NCBI GenBank assembly: GCA_038251625.1
Contig: JBBSBE010000002.1
Coordinates: 24,686 to 88,685, forward strand
DNA length: 64,000 nt
Reading direction: 5' to 3'
Source of the DNA: JBBQXK01 sp038251625
GTDB lineage: Bacteria; Pseudomonadota; Alphaproteobacteria; Rhodobacterales; Rhodobacteraceae
Below, piece by piece: positions 44,628-53,381 of this stretch (position 1 is the first letter of the stretch; the number at the start of each line of letters is the position of its first letter). A model generated the notes under the pieces. That model worked only from the letters and a program-made list of their open reading frames with translations. It was not told where the DNA came from and did not search any database. The position numbers and the translations under genes are program-made.

Positions 44628-45304
44628 TCCCACCGCGCTTCGCGTGCCTCGATCAGACGGATACGTTCCTCCGTCTTTGGATGACTGCGCAACCAGATCG
44701 GCACCGCCCCTCCGCCCGTCGCAACCAAGGCGTCGAGCTTGCGAAAAAGCGATTTCTGCGGCTCCGTTCCAATCCCCGCCTTGACAAGCAGCGCCGAGGC
44801 GTAGGCGTCCGCCTCGTGCTCGGCCTTGCGCGAAAGACCGGCACCAAGCGCCGAGGTGACCATGTTTGCCACCAGCACCCCCACGCCCGGGATGAACCGC
44901 GACAGCAACGCCGCCAACGCCATGAAAACGGCGTTCTGCCCCGTCATGTCGATCATGCGGCGCTTGCTGTGCCCCAGTGCCACATGCCCCAGTTCATGCG
45001 CGATCACGCTGGCCAGTTCTTCGGCAGACACCTGACCCGCGTCGTATCTCTGCAGGAACCCGCGCGTCAGGAAAATCCGCCCGTCCGGTGCCGCAAGGCC
45101 GTTGACTGGCTCGATCTCGAAGACATGCACACGAACCTCTGGCAGGTTCAGCGCCGCCGCCATCCGTCCGGCCAGCGCCAGCAAGCGCCGGTCGGTCAGC
45201 GGGCGGGATTGCGCATCAAGCATCCGGCCCGTACGCCAGGCTGAAAAATAATACATTCCAATCGCATAGGCGATGGCAAGAAGGATGGGTGTCAGCTTCA
45301 GCAT
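44618..45304 (-). CDS. M48-family membrane metallopeptidase
   Basis: A 228-residue zinc peptidase of the M48 family. An N-terminal membrane segment (LTPILLAIAYAIGMYYF) is followed by VRVHVFEIEPVNGLAAPDGRIFLTRG and the zinc motif HELGH (residues about 103-107), then a second hydrophobic region and the third ligand in RKAEHEADAYAS. It resembles HtpX and related quality-control peptidases but is shorter than HtpX (about 290). The convergent PIN gene overlaps its end by 10 bp. Confidence 0.87.
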   Translation of the reverse strand: MLKLTPILLAIAYAIGMYYFSAWRTGRMLDAQSRPLTDRRLLALAGRMAAALNLPEVRVHVFEIEPVNGLAAPDGRIFLTRGFLQRYDAGQVSAEELASVIAHELGHVALGHSKRRMIDMTGQNAVFMALAALLSRFIPGVGVLVANMVTSALGAGLSRKAEHEADAYASALLVKAGIGTEPQKSLFRKLDALVATGGGAVPIWLRSHPKTEERIRLIEAREARWDQG

Positions 45305-45365
45305 GATCTGGACGCGCCGGCTGTCGAATGGGTCGAAAAGTTCATCATTGGGTAGATATGTGCGC

Positions 45366-45381
45366 TGTCAGGCCCATGACA
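45366..45381. promoter_or_regulatory. Inverted repeat TGTCA-N6-TGACA upstream of second VPLPA-CTERM gene
   Basis: TGTCA (45366-45370) and TGACA (45377-45381) lie 89 bp before the start codon. The layout is similar to the arms of the palindrome at 13124-13139 (TGTCC-N6-GGACA). An operator is possible; chance cannot be excluded. Confidence 0.35.
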
Positions 45382-45470
45382 ATGGATCGACGCGTCAACC
45401 CCCGAACGTGGCAGCTTTACGGCAACTTGGTGGCATGGTACCGACCGCGCCCGCTTCAGGAGAATGAGTG

Positions 45471-46100
45471 ATGAGTCTATCCGGTTTCAGGATGTTTCGT
45501 GGTGCCGCCGTGCTTGCAGCGCTCTTTGCGTCGCCCGTGCATGCGGCGAACGTGTTCTATGATGATTTTGCCTATGGCGCCGATACGAAACTGAACGCGA
45601 CTTCCGCGGATTTTGGCGGGAACTGGCAGATCAGCGATGGCAGCGTGGACTTGCTGGCAAGTACCTCGGACTACGGCAGTCTGTGCAGCGGGTTTGCGAA
45701 CTGCGTCGATCTGGATGGCTCGACCAACAACGCGGGAGTGTTCTCTACCACTCAGGTGTTCGCTCCGGGTCGGTATACGCTGGCCTTCGCAATGTCGGGG
45801 AACAAGCGCGGGGCAGGGGACGATACGGTGACGATTTCGCTGGGGTCGTTCAGCTACACCTTCACCATCGGGCAGGACGACTTCGTGTACGGCGGCTCAT
45901 CACAGTTCGGAACCGTGTTCAAGAACTTCGTGACCACGACTGCGGGCAGCCTCAGCTTCGCGGACGCAGGCGCCGACAATCAGGGCGCGATTCTGAAAAA
46001 TGTCTATCTCGATACGGCCGCCGTTCCCATCCCGGCTGCAGGTGGGCTGTTGCTGGCGGCTCTGGGCGGTCTGGCTTTCCTGCGCCGCAAGCGCGTCTGA
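45471..46100 (+). CDS. VPLPA-CTERM-type exported protein
   Basis: A 209-residue exported protein: signal peptide ending in ASPVHA (cleavage about residue 24), a Gly/Asp/Ser-rich mature domain resembling a jelly-roll (YDDFAYGADTKLN, FAPGRYTLAFAMSGN, DDTVTISLGSFSYTFTIG), and the C-terminal sorting signal VPIPAAGGLLLAALGGLAFL then RRKRV. This is the second such protein in the window. ATG 45471 follows AGGAG with 8-nt spacing. It is alone, divergent from the M48 gene. Confidence 0.82.
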   Translation: MSLSGFRMFRGAAVLAALFASPVHAANVFYDDFAYGADTKLNATSADFGGNWQISDGSVDLLASTSDYGSLCSGFANCVDLDGSTNNAGVFSTTQVFAPGRYTLAFAMSGNKRGAGDDTVTISLGSFSYTFTIGQDDFVYGGSSQFGTVFKNFVTTTAGSLSFADAGADNQGAILKNVYLDTAAVPIPAAGGLLLAALGGLAFLRRKRV

Positions 46101-46141
46101 CCCGGAACGCGCCCTGCCGCACAGGCTGCGGCGCGCGCGCT

Positions 46142-47326
46142 CTATCGGCCCAGCAAGCGCGTGCCTGCGGCTATCCCTTCCAGCGTCATCGGCACCATGC
46201 GGTCCTCGAAGATGCCACGGATCAGGCGGGTCGAATGGCTGTGATCCCAGAAACGCTCGGGCGTCGGATTGATCCATAGATGCCCGGGCCATTGCGCGCG
46301 CGCCCGCGACAACCAGACTTGGCCCGCCTCGGCGTTCCAATGCTCATTTGCCCCGCCGGGTTGCAGAATTTCGTAGGGGCTCATCGCCGCGTCACCCACG
46401 AATATGGCCTTCCAGTCGGCGCCATGGCTGCGCAGCAGATCCCATGTCGGGGTCTGCGCATCCCAACGGCGGCGGTTGTCTTTCCAGACACCTTCGTAAA
46501 GGCAGTTGTGAAAGTAGTAGTGTTCCAGATGCCGAAACTCTGATTTCGCCGCGCTGAAAAGTTCTTCCACAACCCGCACGAAGGGGTCCATGCTGCCCCC
46601 GACATCCAGAAACAGCAGAACCTTTACCGCATTCCGCCGCTCGGGCCGCGTTTGGACGTCAAGCCAGCCGTGATCGGCGGTGGCGCGGATCGTCCCGTCA
46701 AGGTCCAGCTCTTCTGCGGCACCGTCGCGCGCCCATCGCCGCAGGCGGCGCAGCGCCACCTTGATATTGCGGGTTCCAAGTTCAACCCTATCATCAAGAT
46801 TGCGGAAATCGCGCCGGTCCCACACCTTGACAGCACTGTCATTGCGACCCTTTTCCTGCCCGATCCGCACACCTTCGGGGTTTGTGCCATAGGCGCCAAA
46901 CGGCGAGGTGCCAGCCGTACCGATCCACTTCGATCCGCCCTGATGGCGGCCCTTCTGTTCCTCCAGTCGCTTGCGCAGCGTGTCCATCAGTTGCTCGAAC
47001 CCGCCCAACGACTGGATCGCCGCGCGTTCCTCGTCGGTCAGATGCTGCTCCATCAGCTTTTCAAGCCATTCGGCGGGCAGGTCCATCGCCTCCAGCACGG
47101 CCGTATCAGTGATCGCCTCGATCCCGCCGAAGGCCTCTGCAAAGGCACGGTCAAAACGGTCGAGGTGCCGCTCGTCCTTGACCATCACGGTCCGCGCGAG
47201 GTGATAGAAACCGTCGGTATCGTAGGTCACAAGGCCCGCCGCCATTCCTTCCAGAAACCCAAGATATTCGCGCAAGGAAACCGGAACCCCGGTTTGCCGC
47301 AATATCTGGAAGAAGGGCAGAAACAT
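46142..47326 (-). CDS. VWA-domain protein, CoxE-like
   Basis: A 394-residue CoxE-type VWA protein, usually working with a MoxR ATPase to insert metals or mature enzyme complexes. VKVLLFLDVGGSMDPFVRVV contains the MIDAS motif DxGxS, with AIFVGDAAMSPYE further on. The N-terminus PFFQILRQTGVPVSLREYLGFLEGM is the CoxE family signature. A MoxR gene lies 2.5 kb upstream on the same strand, interrupted by three other genes. The enzyme target is unknown. Confidence 0.85.
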   Translation of the reverse strand: MFLPFFQILRQTGVPVSLREYLGFLEGMAAGLVTYDTDGFYHLARTVMVKDERHLDRFDRAFAEAFGGIEAITDTAVLEAMDLPAEWLEKLMEQHLTDEERAAIQSLGGFEQLMDTLRKRLEEQKGRHQGGSKWIGTAGTSPFGAYGTNPEGVRIGQEKGRNDSAVKVWDRRDFRNLDDRVELGTRNIKVALRRLRRWARDGAAEELDLDGTIRATADHGWLDVQTRPERRNAVKVLLFLDVGGSMDPFVRVVEELFSAAKSEFRHLEHYYFHNCLYEGVWKDNRRRWDAQTPTWDLLRSHGADWKAIFVGDAAMSPYEILQPGGANEHWNAEAGQVWLSRARAQWPGHLWINPTPERFWDHSHSTRLIRGIFEDRMVPMTLEGIAAGTRLLGR

Positions 47327-47332
47327 CTTTGG

Positions 47333-47497
47333 TCAGGCCATCCGGTTCAGCGCGATGGTGATCACCATCCCCACCAGCCCGAAGGCGATGCCGTAACCTG
47401 CGGCATATTGCATGGCATCCAGCGCCTTGCCACCACGCCGCAGCGCCACAAGGGCACCGGTTACGCCGCCCATAATCATGCCACCCAGAACGAACAT
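47333..47497 (-). CDS. Small membrane protein
   Basis: A 54-residue protein with two membrane helices (MFVLGGMIMGGVTGALVAL, then YAAGYGIAFGLVGMVITIAL) separated by a basic loop RRGGKALDAM. I have seen short proteins of this pattern in Rhodobacterales annotated variously; I cannot assign a role. ATG 47497 is chosen over a codon 24 nt further out. It lies 6 bp before the CoxE-like gene and is co-directional with it. Confidence 0.6.
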   Translation of the reverse strand: MFVLGGMIMGGVTGALVALRRGGKALDAMQYAAGYGIAFGLVGMVITIALNRMA

Positions 47498-47539
47498 GCT
47501 GCAGCCCCCGTTGCGGGCCAATGGAAGCCCGGTTGCGCG

Positions 47540-48976
47540 TCAGCCCCGGCGCCGCGCCAGCAGGGCGATTTCAGCCTCGCGCGCCCGCACCTCGCTGTCG
47601 CCGCCAAAGCCATAACGCGCCCAACCCCGGCTGTCGAGGCGCAGCGCCGCCGCCTCCGGCGCGTGGCCTTGCGCCTGCAGCGCCTCGGCCTTCATCAACA
47701 TCAACGTGGCCGAAAGGGCCGCATTCTCGGACGCCTGCGCCACCGGCATCGCGGCATTGACCAATGCAAGGGCCCGCGTCTGATCCCCCTGGCTTAGGGC
47801 ATAGGCCGCAAGCTGCATTTCGACATGTGCCGCTTGGGTCCGTCCGCCCGGTAGCCCGAGATAGACCTTCCGCGCCTCTGCCAAAGCGGGCAGGGCGGTA
47901 TCGGGGTCGGATGACAGCGTCAGTCGCCCAAGGGCAAAAAGGCTCAGGCCCAGCCTTCCGTCCCGCCAACCCGCCGCCCGCGCCTGTGCCAAGGCGAACC
48001 GCGCCGCCTCTTCGCGCTGAAGGCGCCCGCGGCCTTGCCCAAGTGCTGTTTCGATGCTGTTGATCCAGATGCGGGGCGTTGGCCCGAAACTCGCGCGCCC
48101 GCCGCCGACGCCTTGCGGATGGATACGGGCGAAAATAGCCGGCAACCGCGCGGCCACCTCCGAAGGCGACATCCCGGCGCGCAGTTCCGGCGCATAGGTT
48201 GCGCGCAACATCAGCATGTCAAAGCCGGTCAGCGTGGTATGGAAGTTGTCGTCGTTGAAGACGGAATCCGAAAGCCGATAAAGATCGTTCAGCGGACCGA
48301 GCGCCTGCGCCAGTTCCTCGTGCAGACAATCGCGCACTTCCTGCGCCGCGCCGTCCGACGGGATGAAGATCGCCAGCCGTTCGCGCACCACAAGTGTGGT
48401 CCAGTCGGCAATCGGCGTATCCCGGCTGGCACGGAACTCGGCCCAGTTCGAAACGCGTGGCGCGACGAAGCAGGCCACGTTGGCATATGTTTCCCGGATC
48501 CGTGCGCGCGGCAGAAATTCGATGGTGATCGATGCAGGCCCGCTGGCCCGCTCGGTCAGCGAAACACCGGCCTCTCGCCGCATCCGATCGGACAGGCGGG
48601 CAAATTCGGTCGCGGCGCTTTGCGGCACCTGGCCTGCCAGCCGCACCGTAACGGAGCCTTCGAAACGCGAAAACGCGGGCAGCCGCCGCCCGCTTTCCAT
48701 GCCGAAACTAAGCTCCATGAAATCGGCGGCAAGGGCGCTGTTGCCGGGCTCCGATTGCACCGGGGCAGCCTGTGCAAGCGGCCCGATCGGGTCTGGCAAG
48801 CGCCCGGCCGCGCTGATGACCGCGCTTTCGCGCGCCTTGGATACATCCGCCCCGGCGGTCGGCATGCAGGCGGTAAGCATCATACCCGCAAGAACGATCA
48901 GACGACGCACGAAAGGCCGGCCCCCACCGGAAACAGCACTGTCTGCCGAAGCCGAAGAGGCTGCGCTGGGAGTCAT
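47540..48976 (-). CDS. DUF2927-domain lipoprotein with a C-terminal helical-repeat part
   Basis: A 478-residue lipoprotein. After a long N-terminal leader the lipobox LTAC lies at about residue 37. A DUF2927-like domain follows (ADFMELSFGMESGRRLPAF, then RDCLHEELAQALGPLNDLYRLSDSVFNDDNFHT near the middle, with His-Glu-Glu and Asn residues as in peptidase-like sites). The C-terminal 180 residues look like TPR-type helices (RTQAAHVEMQLAAYALSQGD). Function is unknown. It lies between the small membrane protein and a divergent GNAT gene. Confidence 0.75.
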   Translation of the reverse strand: MTPSAASSASADSAVSGGGRPFVRRLIVLAGMMLTACMPTAGADVSKARESAVISAAGRLPDPIGPLAQAAPVQSEPGNSALAADFMELSFGMESGRRLPAFSRFEGSVTVRLAGQVPQSAATEFARLSDRMRREAGVSLTERASGPASITIEFLPRARIRETYANVACFVAPRVSNWAEFRASRDTPIADWTTLVVRERLAIFIPSDGAAQEVRDCLHEELAQALGPLNDLYRLSDSVFNDDNFHTTLTGFDMLMLRATYAPELRAGMSPSEVAARLPAIFARIHPQGVGGGRASFGPTPRIWINSIETALGQGRGRLQREEAARFALAQARAAGWRDGRLGLSLFALGRLTLSSDPDTALPALAEARKVYLGLPGGRTQAAHVEMQLAAYALSQGDQTRALALVNAAMPVAQASENAALSATLMLMKAEALQAQGHAPEAAALRLDSRGWARYGFGGDSEVRAREAEIALLARRRG

Positions 48977-49350
48977 CTAGGGTCCGTTCAATGGGCGGTC
49001 ATTATGCCAGGCAGACAGGCAGGCGATCAGTGTCCAGAATGTGGCAGGTCTGTGTCAACAAAACTGCAAACCCCGCGTTGTGGCGAATCGACCGCTAGCG
49101 GTTGGCTCGGTGTCAGCCGCCAGATTTACGGTGCCTGCCTCGCACCGTGTTTCAGTCATCCAGAAATATGAAACATTGCGTGATGGTATTGGTCGGGTTT
49201 TGATCCAACTGTGTTGCGCGGGCCGAAACAATGATCCGACCGATTCTCTGCGCAATGAAAAGTGGTTAGCCGAAGTCCCTAAACCAAAATGGCCGCCTTG
49301 CGCCATGCCACGTCTTGCCGTTGTGTGCGGATGCAAAGATGGAGCGCCCG
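48977..49350. other. Intergenic region without a recognised gene
   Basis: This 374-bp divergent spacer between the DUF2927 and GNAT genes contains the palindrome ACCGCTAGCGGT (49091-49102) and AT-richer stretches that could hold promoters for both sides. Short open frames here have no good start signal or composition. Confidence 0.55.
49091..49102. repeat. 12-bp perfect palindrome
   Basis: ACCGCTAGCGGT, centred in the divergent spacer, is perfectly self-complementary. It may be an operator for either the DUF2927 lipoprotein gene or the GNAT gene. Confidence 0.35.
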
Positions 49351-49821
49351 ATGTCAGACCCTGCCAGCCCCCTTGCCATCCGCCCGCTCACGGCCGGCGA
49401 CGAACCCGCTTGGCGCGGCCTCTGGACGGGGTATCTGAACTATTATGAAACGCGCGTTCCCGATGCCGTCTACGCCAGCACCTTCGCACGGCTGACCTCT
49501 GGTGACCCCGGCGAATTTCGCGGCCTCGTGGCCGATGATGGCAGCGGACCGATAGGCCTCGTCCACTACCTCTTTCACCGGCACTGCTGGAAGATCGAGA
49601 ATACATGCTACCTGCAGGATCTCTACACCGCCCCGGCGGCCCGCGGCAAAGGGACCGCGCGCGCGCTGATCGAGGCTGTCTATGCGGCGGCGGATGCAGA
49701 AGGGGCGCCTGCGGTCTACTGGCTGACACAAGAGTTCAACTACAAAGGTCGGATGCTTTACGATCAGGTGGGGGTGAAAACGCCGTTCATCCGCTACAAC
49801 CGCCCGCCACAGGCGCGTTAG
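49351..49821 (+). CDS. GNAT-family N-acetyltransferase
   Basis: A 156-residue GNAT protein, transferring an acetyl group from acetyl-CoA to an amine. Motif A is YLQDLYTAPAARGKGTARALI, with the pyrophosphate-binding R-G-K-G-T. The N-terminal AIRPLTAGDEPAWRGLWTGYLNYY and C-terminal YWLTQEFNYKGRMLYDQV complete the fold. The substrate is unknown. ATG 49351 has GGAG about 8 nt upstream. Its stop codon overlaps the convergent moxR stop. Confidence 0.85.
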   Translation: MSDPASPLAIRPLTAGDEPAWRGLWTGYLNYYETRVPDAVYASTFARLTSGDPGEFRGLVADDGSGPIGLVHYLFHRHCWKIENTCYLQDLYTAPAARGKGTARALIEAVYAAADAEGAPAVYWLTQEFNYKGRMLYDQVGVKTPFIRYNRPPQAR

Positions 49822-50657
49822 CGACCCGCACGGGCCATGAAGGCCAGCCGCTCGAACAGGTGCACATCCTGCTCGTTCTTCAAAAGTGCGCCGTGCAACT
49901 TCGGCAGCGCGCTCTTGGCGTCACGGCGCAGATCCTCGGGGCTCAGATCTTCGGCAAGCAAAAGCTTGAGCCAGTCCAGCACTTCGCTGGTGGACGGCTT
50001 CTTCTTCAGGCCCGGCGTTTCGCGGATCTCCAGAAACTGGGTCAGCGCGGCGGTCAGAAGCGCGTCCTTGATGCCCGGAAAATGCACAGCCACGATGGCC
50101 CGCAGCGTGTCGATATCCGGAAACCGGATGTAGTGGAAAAAGCACCGGCGCAGGAACGCGTCGGGCAGGTCCTTTTCGTTGTTCGACGTGATGATCACCA
50201 CGGGGCGTTGCTGCGCCCGCACAGTCTCGCCCGTCTCGTACACGTAGAATTCCATCCGGTCGAGTTCCTGCAACAGATCGTTCGGAAACTCGATATCCGC
50301 CTTGTCGATTTCGTCGATCAGCAGGACCACACGACCCGTCGCCTCGAACGCCTGCCAAAGCTTGCCCTTGCGGATATAGTTCTTCACGTCATGAACCCGC
50401 GCCTCGCCCAACTGGCTGTCGCGCAGGCGGCTGACGGCATCGTATTCGTAAAGGCCCTGCTGCGCCTTGGTGGTCGATTTCACATGCCATTCCATCAGCG
50501 GCAGGCCCAACGCAGCGGCAACCTGACGTGCAAGTTCGGTCTTGCCGGTTCCCGGTTCCCCCTTCACCAGAAGCGGGCGTTCCAGCGCGACGGCGGCATT
50601 GACCGCTATCGTCAGTTCCGGTGGTGCCACATAGCGTTCGGTCGAGGCGAATTTCAT
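49818..50657 (-). CDS. MoxR-family AAA+ ATPase
   Basis: A 279-residue MoxR-type ATPase: Walker A GEPGTGKTELARQ, a sensor-like block EWHVKSTTKAQQGLYEYD, Walker B VLLIDEIDKADIEFPNDL, RPVVIITSNNEKDLPDAFLRR with the arginine finger. The sequence is the kind that pairs with CoxE-like VWA proteins (a CoxD-type partner), and one is encoded 2.5 kb away at 46142-47326. Together they probably mature a metalloenzyme or complex that is not in the window. Confidence 0.9.
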   Translation of the reverse strand: MKFASTERYVAPPELTIAVNAAVALERPLLVKGEPGTGKTELARQVAAALGLPLMEWHVKSTTKAQQGLYEYDAVSRLRDSQLGEARVHDVKNYIRKGKLWQAFEATGRVVLLIDEIDKADIEFPNDLLQELDRMEFYVYETGETVRAQQRPVVIITSNNEKDLPDAFLRRCFFHYIRFPDIDTLRAIVAVHFPGIKDALLTAALTQFLEIRETPGLKKKPSTSEVLDWLKLLLAEDLSPEDLRRDAKSALPKLHGALLKNEQDVHLFERLAFMARAGR

Positions 50658-50830
50658 CGGCGGTACAACGCGGCTAGAGGGAGATGTTCATGCTTCCCTA
50701 GCCCACGTCCGATTTTGTCGCAACCGCTAGTGACATTCGATCCGCCTTGGGCTAGGAACCCGCCCAACAGGAGCGCGCCATGGAACATGCCACGCTGTCG
50801 GCCCGGTCCGGCGATAAGGAGAGAGAAGCC

Positions 50831-51253
50831 ATGAAAGCCGAAGTCTTTCTTTCCGACGATTACCGCCCGGCCGAGAACGAACCCTTCATGAATGGCCGGC
50901 AGCTGGAATACTTCCGGCGCAAGCTTCTGGTCTGGAAGCAGGAACTGCTCGACCAGTCGGCAGAGACGATTGACAACCTTCAAGGCAGCGCGCGCAATGT
51001 GCCCGATATCACCGACCGCGCGTCGGAAGAAACGGACCGGGCGCTGGAACTTCGCACCCGCGACCGTCAGCGCAAGCTGGTGTCCAAGATCGATGCGGCG
51101 TTGCGGCGGATCGAAAGCGGGGAATACGGCTACTGTGAAGCGACGGGTGAGCCGATCAGCCTCAAGCGGCTGGATGCGCGCCCGATTGCCACGATGACGC
51201 TGGAAGCGCAGGAACGGCACGAACGGCGCGAACGGGTGCACCGCGAGGATTGA
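50831..51253 (+). CDS. DksA-like transcription factor, CxxT/TxxA class
   Basis: A secondary-channel regulator of RNA polymerase in the stringent response. The 140-residue protein has the coiled coil and the essential tip motif DITDRA (D-x-x-D-x-A, residues about 59-64). In the globular end the four zinc Cys are replaced: Cys102 and Thr105, then 17 residues, then Thr123 and Ala126. This is the same CxxT-x17-TxxA pattern as the zinc-independent DksA2 of Pseudomonas aeruginosa. ATG 50831 has AGGAGAG 7 nt upstream; a longer frame to 50780 is possible. Confidence 0.88.
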   Translation: MKAEVFLSDDYRPAENEPFMNGRQLEYFRRKLLVWKQELLDQSAETIDNLQGSARNVPDITDRASEETDRALELRTRDRQRKLVSKIDAALRRIESGEYGYCEATGEPISLKRLDARPIATMTLEAQERHERRERVHRED

Positions 51254-51324
51254 TCCATGCGGCAGTCCTGATGTCTGCGCCGGGCCCGTCGTGGTCCGGC
51301 GTTTGCTTTTCCGGGGGGGGAAGG

Positions 51325-52500
51325 ATGAGCCTTATCGGGGCCGAGATCACCGTCGTCGGCGCAGGCGTCGCGGGGCTTGCGGTCGCCCGTGCGCTGGCCA
51401 TGCGCGGCGCTTCGGTCACCGTGCTAGAACAGTCCGATGCAATCCGCGAAGTGGGCGCGGGCTTGCAAATCAGCCCAAACGGGGCGGCGGTGCTGCGTGC
51501 GCTTGAGCTGGGGGCTGAACTGTCGGCTTCGGGTTTGCGGGCAGAGGCGGTCGAGTTGCGCGACGGCCCCTCCGGCGACCAGGTTCTGCGGCTGGATCTC
51601 GGCGGCTTGCGGCCCTCCGCCGAATACCGCTTTCTTCACCGCGCCGATCTGATCTCGCTGCTTTTGCAGGGCGCGCGCGATGCAGGCGTCGAGTTGCGCC
51701 TGTTGCACCGTATCGAAAGCGTGGACCTTGCGGGCCAGCGACCGAAGCTGCGATTGACCACCGGGGCCGAGATTGTGACCGATCTTCTGATCGGCGCCGA
51801 CGGGCTGCATTCCAAGGTGCGCGCTGCGATCAACGGCACCGTTGCGCCCTTCTTTACCCATCAGGTTGCCTGGCGCGCAACGATCCCGGAACACCCGGGC
51901 GCGCCACCGGTGGCCGAGGTGCACATGGGCCCCGGGCGGCATCTGGTTAGCTACCCTCTGCGCGGCGGCGCGATGCGCAACATCGTCGCTGTGGAAGAGC
52001 GTGCGCGGTGGGCCGAGGAAAGCTGGTCCTTGCGCGACGATCCGATGGACCTGCGGCTCGCGTTCGAGGGGTTTTCGCCCCGCATCCGAACGTGGTTGGA
52101 AGCGGTGGCCGACGTTGGCCTCTGGGGCCTGTTCCGGCATCCCGTTGCACGCGCATGGCAGAGCGGTGGCCGGGTTGCGATCCTTGGCGATGCCGCGCAC
52201 CCCACGCTTCCTTTCCTTGCCCAAGGCGCCAATCTTGCCCTCGAGGATGCCTGGGTACTGGCTGCAAGCCTTGCCGGTTCAGAGGCGCCGGAAGCGGGGC
52301 TTGCGGCGTATCAGGCCATGCGCGTGGGCCGCGCTGCGCGCGTTGTGGAAGCCGCCAACCGCAACGCGCGCGTCTATCACCTGCGCGCGCCCATCGCAGG
52401 GATCGCGCAAGCCGGGATGCGTGTGATGGGGGCCGTGGCGCCGGGGATGGCGCTCCGTCGGCTCGACTGGCTTTACGGCCACGACGTGACGTCTGAATAA
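51325..52500 (+). CDS. FAD-dependent monooxygenase (salicylate-hydroxylase-like)
   Basis: A 391-residue class A flavoprotein monooxygenase. The dinucleotide motif is TVVGAGVAGLAVARALAMRG, with a Glu at the end of the second strand (VLEQS). The DG motif is LIGADGLHSKVRAAI and the third FAD site GRVAILGDAAHPTLPFLAQGA. This pattern is shared with salicylate and 3-hydroxybenzoate hydroxylases. No ring-degradation genes are adjacent, so the substrate is unknown. An eight-G run at 51313-51320 serves as or overlaps its ribosome-binding site; ATG 51325 is the start. Confidence 0.85.
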   Translation: MSLIGAEITVVGAGVAGLAVARALAMRGASVTVLEQSDAIREVGAGLQISPNGAAVLRALELGAELSASGLRAEAVELRDGPSGDQVLRLDLGGLRPSAEYRFLHRADLISLLLQGARDAGVELRLLHRIESVDLAGQRPKLRLTTGAEIVTDLLIGADGLHSKVRAAINGTVAPFFTHQVAWRATIPEHPGAPPVAEVHMGPGRHLVSYPLRGGAMRNIVAVEERARWAEESWSLRDDPMDLRLAFEGFSPRIRTWLEAVADVGLWGLFRHPVARAWQSGGRVAILGDAAHPTLPFLAQGANLALEDAWVLAASLAGSEAPEAGLAAYQAMRVGRAARVVEAANRNARVYHLRAPIAGIAQAGMRVMGAVAPGMALRRLDWLYGHDVTSE

Positions 52501-52558
52501 GGTCTTGGGGCGGCCTTCATAACATGAAACGCGCGACGCTGGCAGCGCGTCTCGGCCC

Positions 52559-53344
52559 TCAGGCGTCAAGTGTCACCCAGACCGGCACATGATCGGATGG
52601 CTTGTCGCCCGCCCGCACGGCCTTGTCGATACCTGCGCCTGTCAGCCTGTCGGCAGCCTGCGGGCTCAGCAACAGATGGTCGATGCGGATGCCGTTGTTC
52701 CGCTCGAACGCATTGGCCTGATAGTCCCAGAACGTATAGCGCCCCGGTGCGGCGTCGAATGTGCGAAACGCATCTGTCAGCCCCAGATACAGCAGGCGGC
52801 GAAACGCCCCCCGGCTTTCCGGCAGGTAAAGCGCGTCCGTCACCCAGGCTTCCGGCTTTGCGGCATCCTCTGCCTGCGGGATCACGTTGTAATCGCCCGC
52901 AAAGACCAACGGCTCTTCAGTGGTCAGCAGGGCTGCCACACGCGCCTCCATCCGTGCCATCCAGGCCAGTTTGTAATCGTACTTCGGCCCCGGCGCCGGG
53001 TTGCCGTTGGGCAGGTATAGCCCCACAACCCGCACCGCCACATCGCCCACGACCGTCGCCTCGATCCATCGCGCCTGTTCGTCGGCGTCATCCCCCGGCA
53101 GTCCGCGCGCCACATCCTCGAGCGGTAGCTTTGACAGGATAGCGACGCCGTTGAACCCTTTCTGACCATGCGTTTCGACGCGGTAGCCCAAGTCCTCGAA
53201 CAGGGCACGGGGGAACCCGTCGTCCTGCGACTTGATCTCTTGCAGGCAGATCACATCGGCATCCGTCCCTTCGGTCGCCAGCCAGCGGGGAAGGGCGTCA
53301 ATGCGGGCCTTGATGCCGTTGATATTGTAACTCGCGATCTTCAT
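52559..53344 (-). CDS. xthA: Exodeoxyribonuclease III
   Basis: An AP endonuclease/3' exonuclease of the ExoIII family acting in base excision repair. The 261-residue product shows MKIASYNINGIKAR, the metal-binding Glu in CLQEIKSQDDGFP, AGDYNVIPQ with Asp and Asn, and the C-terminal RIDHLLLS and SDHVPVW with the catalytic His. ATG 53344 starts the usual family N-terminus; an alternative at 53353 would add three residues. Confidence 0.94.
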   Translation of the reverse strand: MKIASYNINGIKARIDALPRWLATEGTDADVICLQEIKSQDDGFPRALFEDLGYRVETHGQKGFNGVAILSKLPLEDVARGLPGDDADEQARWIEATVVGDVAVRVVGLYLPNGNPAPGPKYDYKLAWMARMEARVAALLTTEEPLVFAGDYNVIPQAEDAAKPEAWVTDALYLPESRGAFRRLLYLGLTDAFRTFDAAPGRYTFWDYQANAFERNNGIRIDHLLLSPQAADRLTGAGIDKAVRAGDKPSDHVPVWVTLDA

Positions 53345-53381
53345 GGCGCCCATCTAGGCCCGAAGCGGGCGACGGGGCAAG

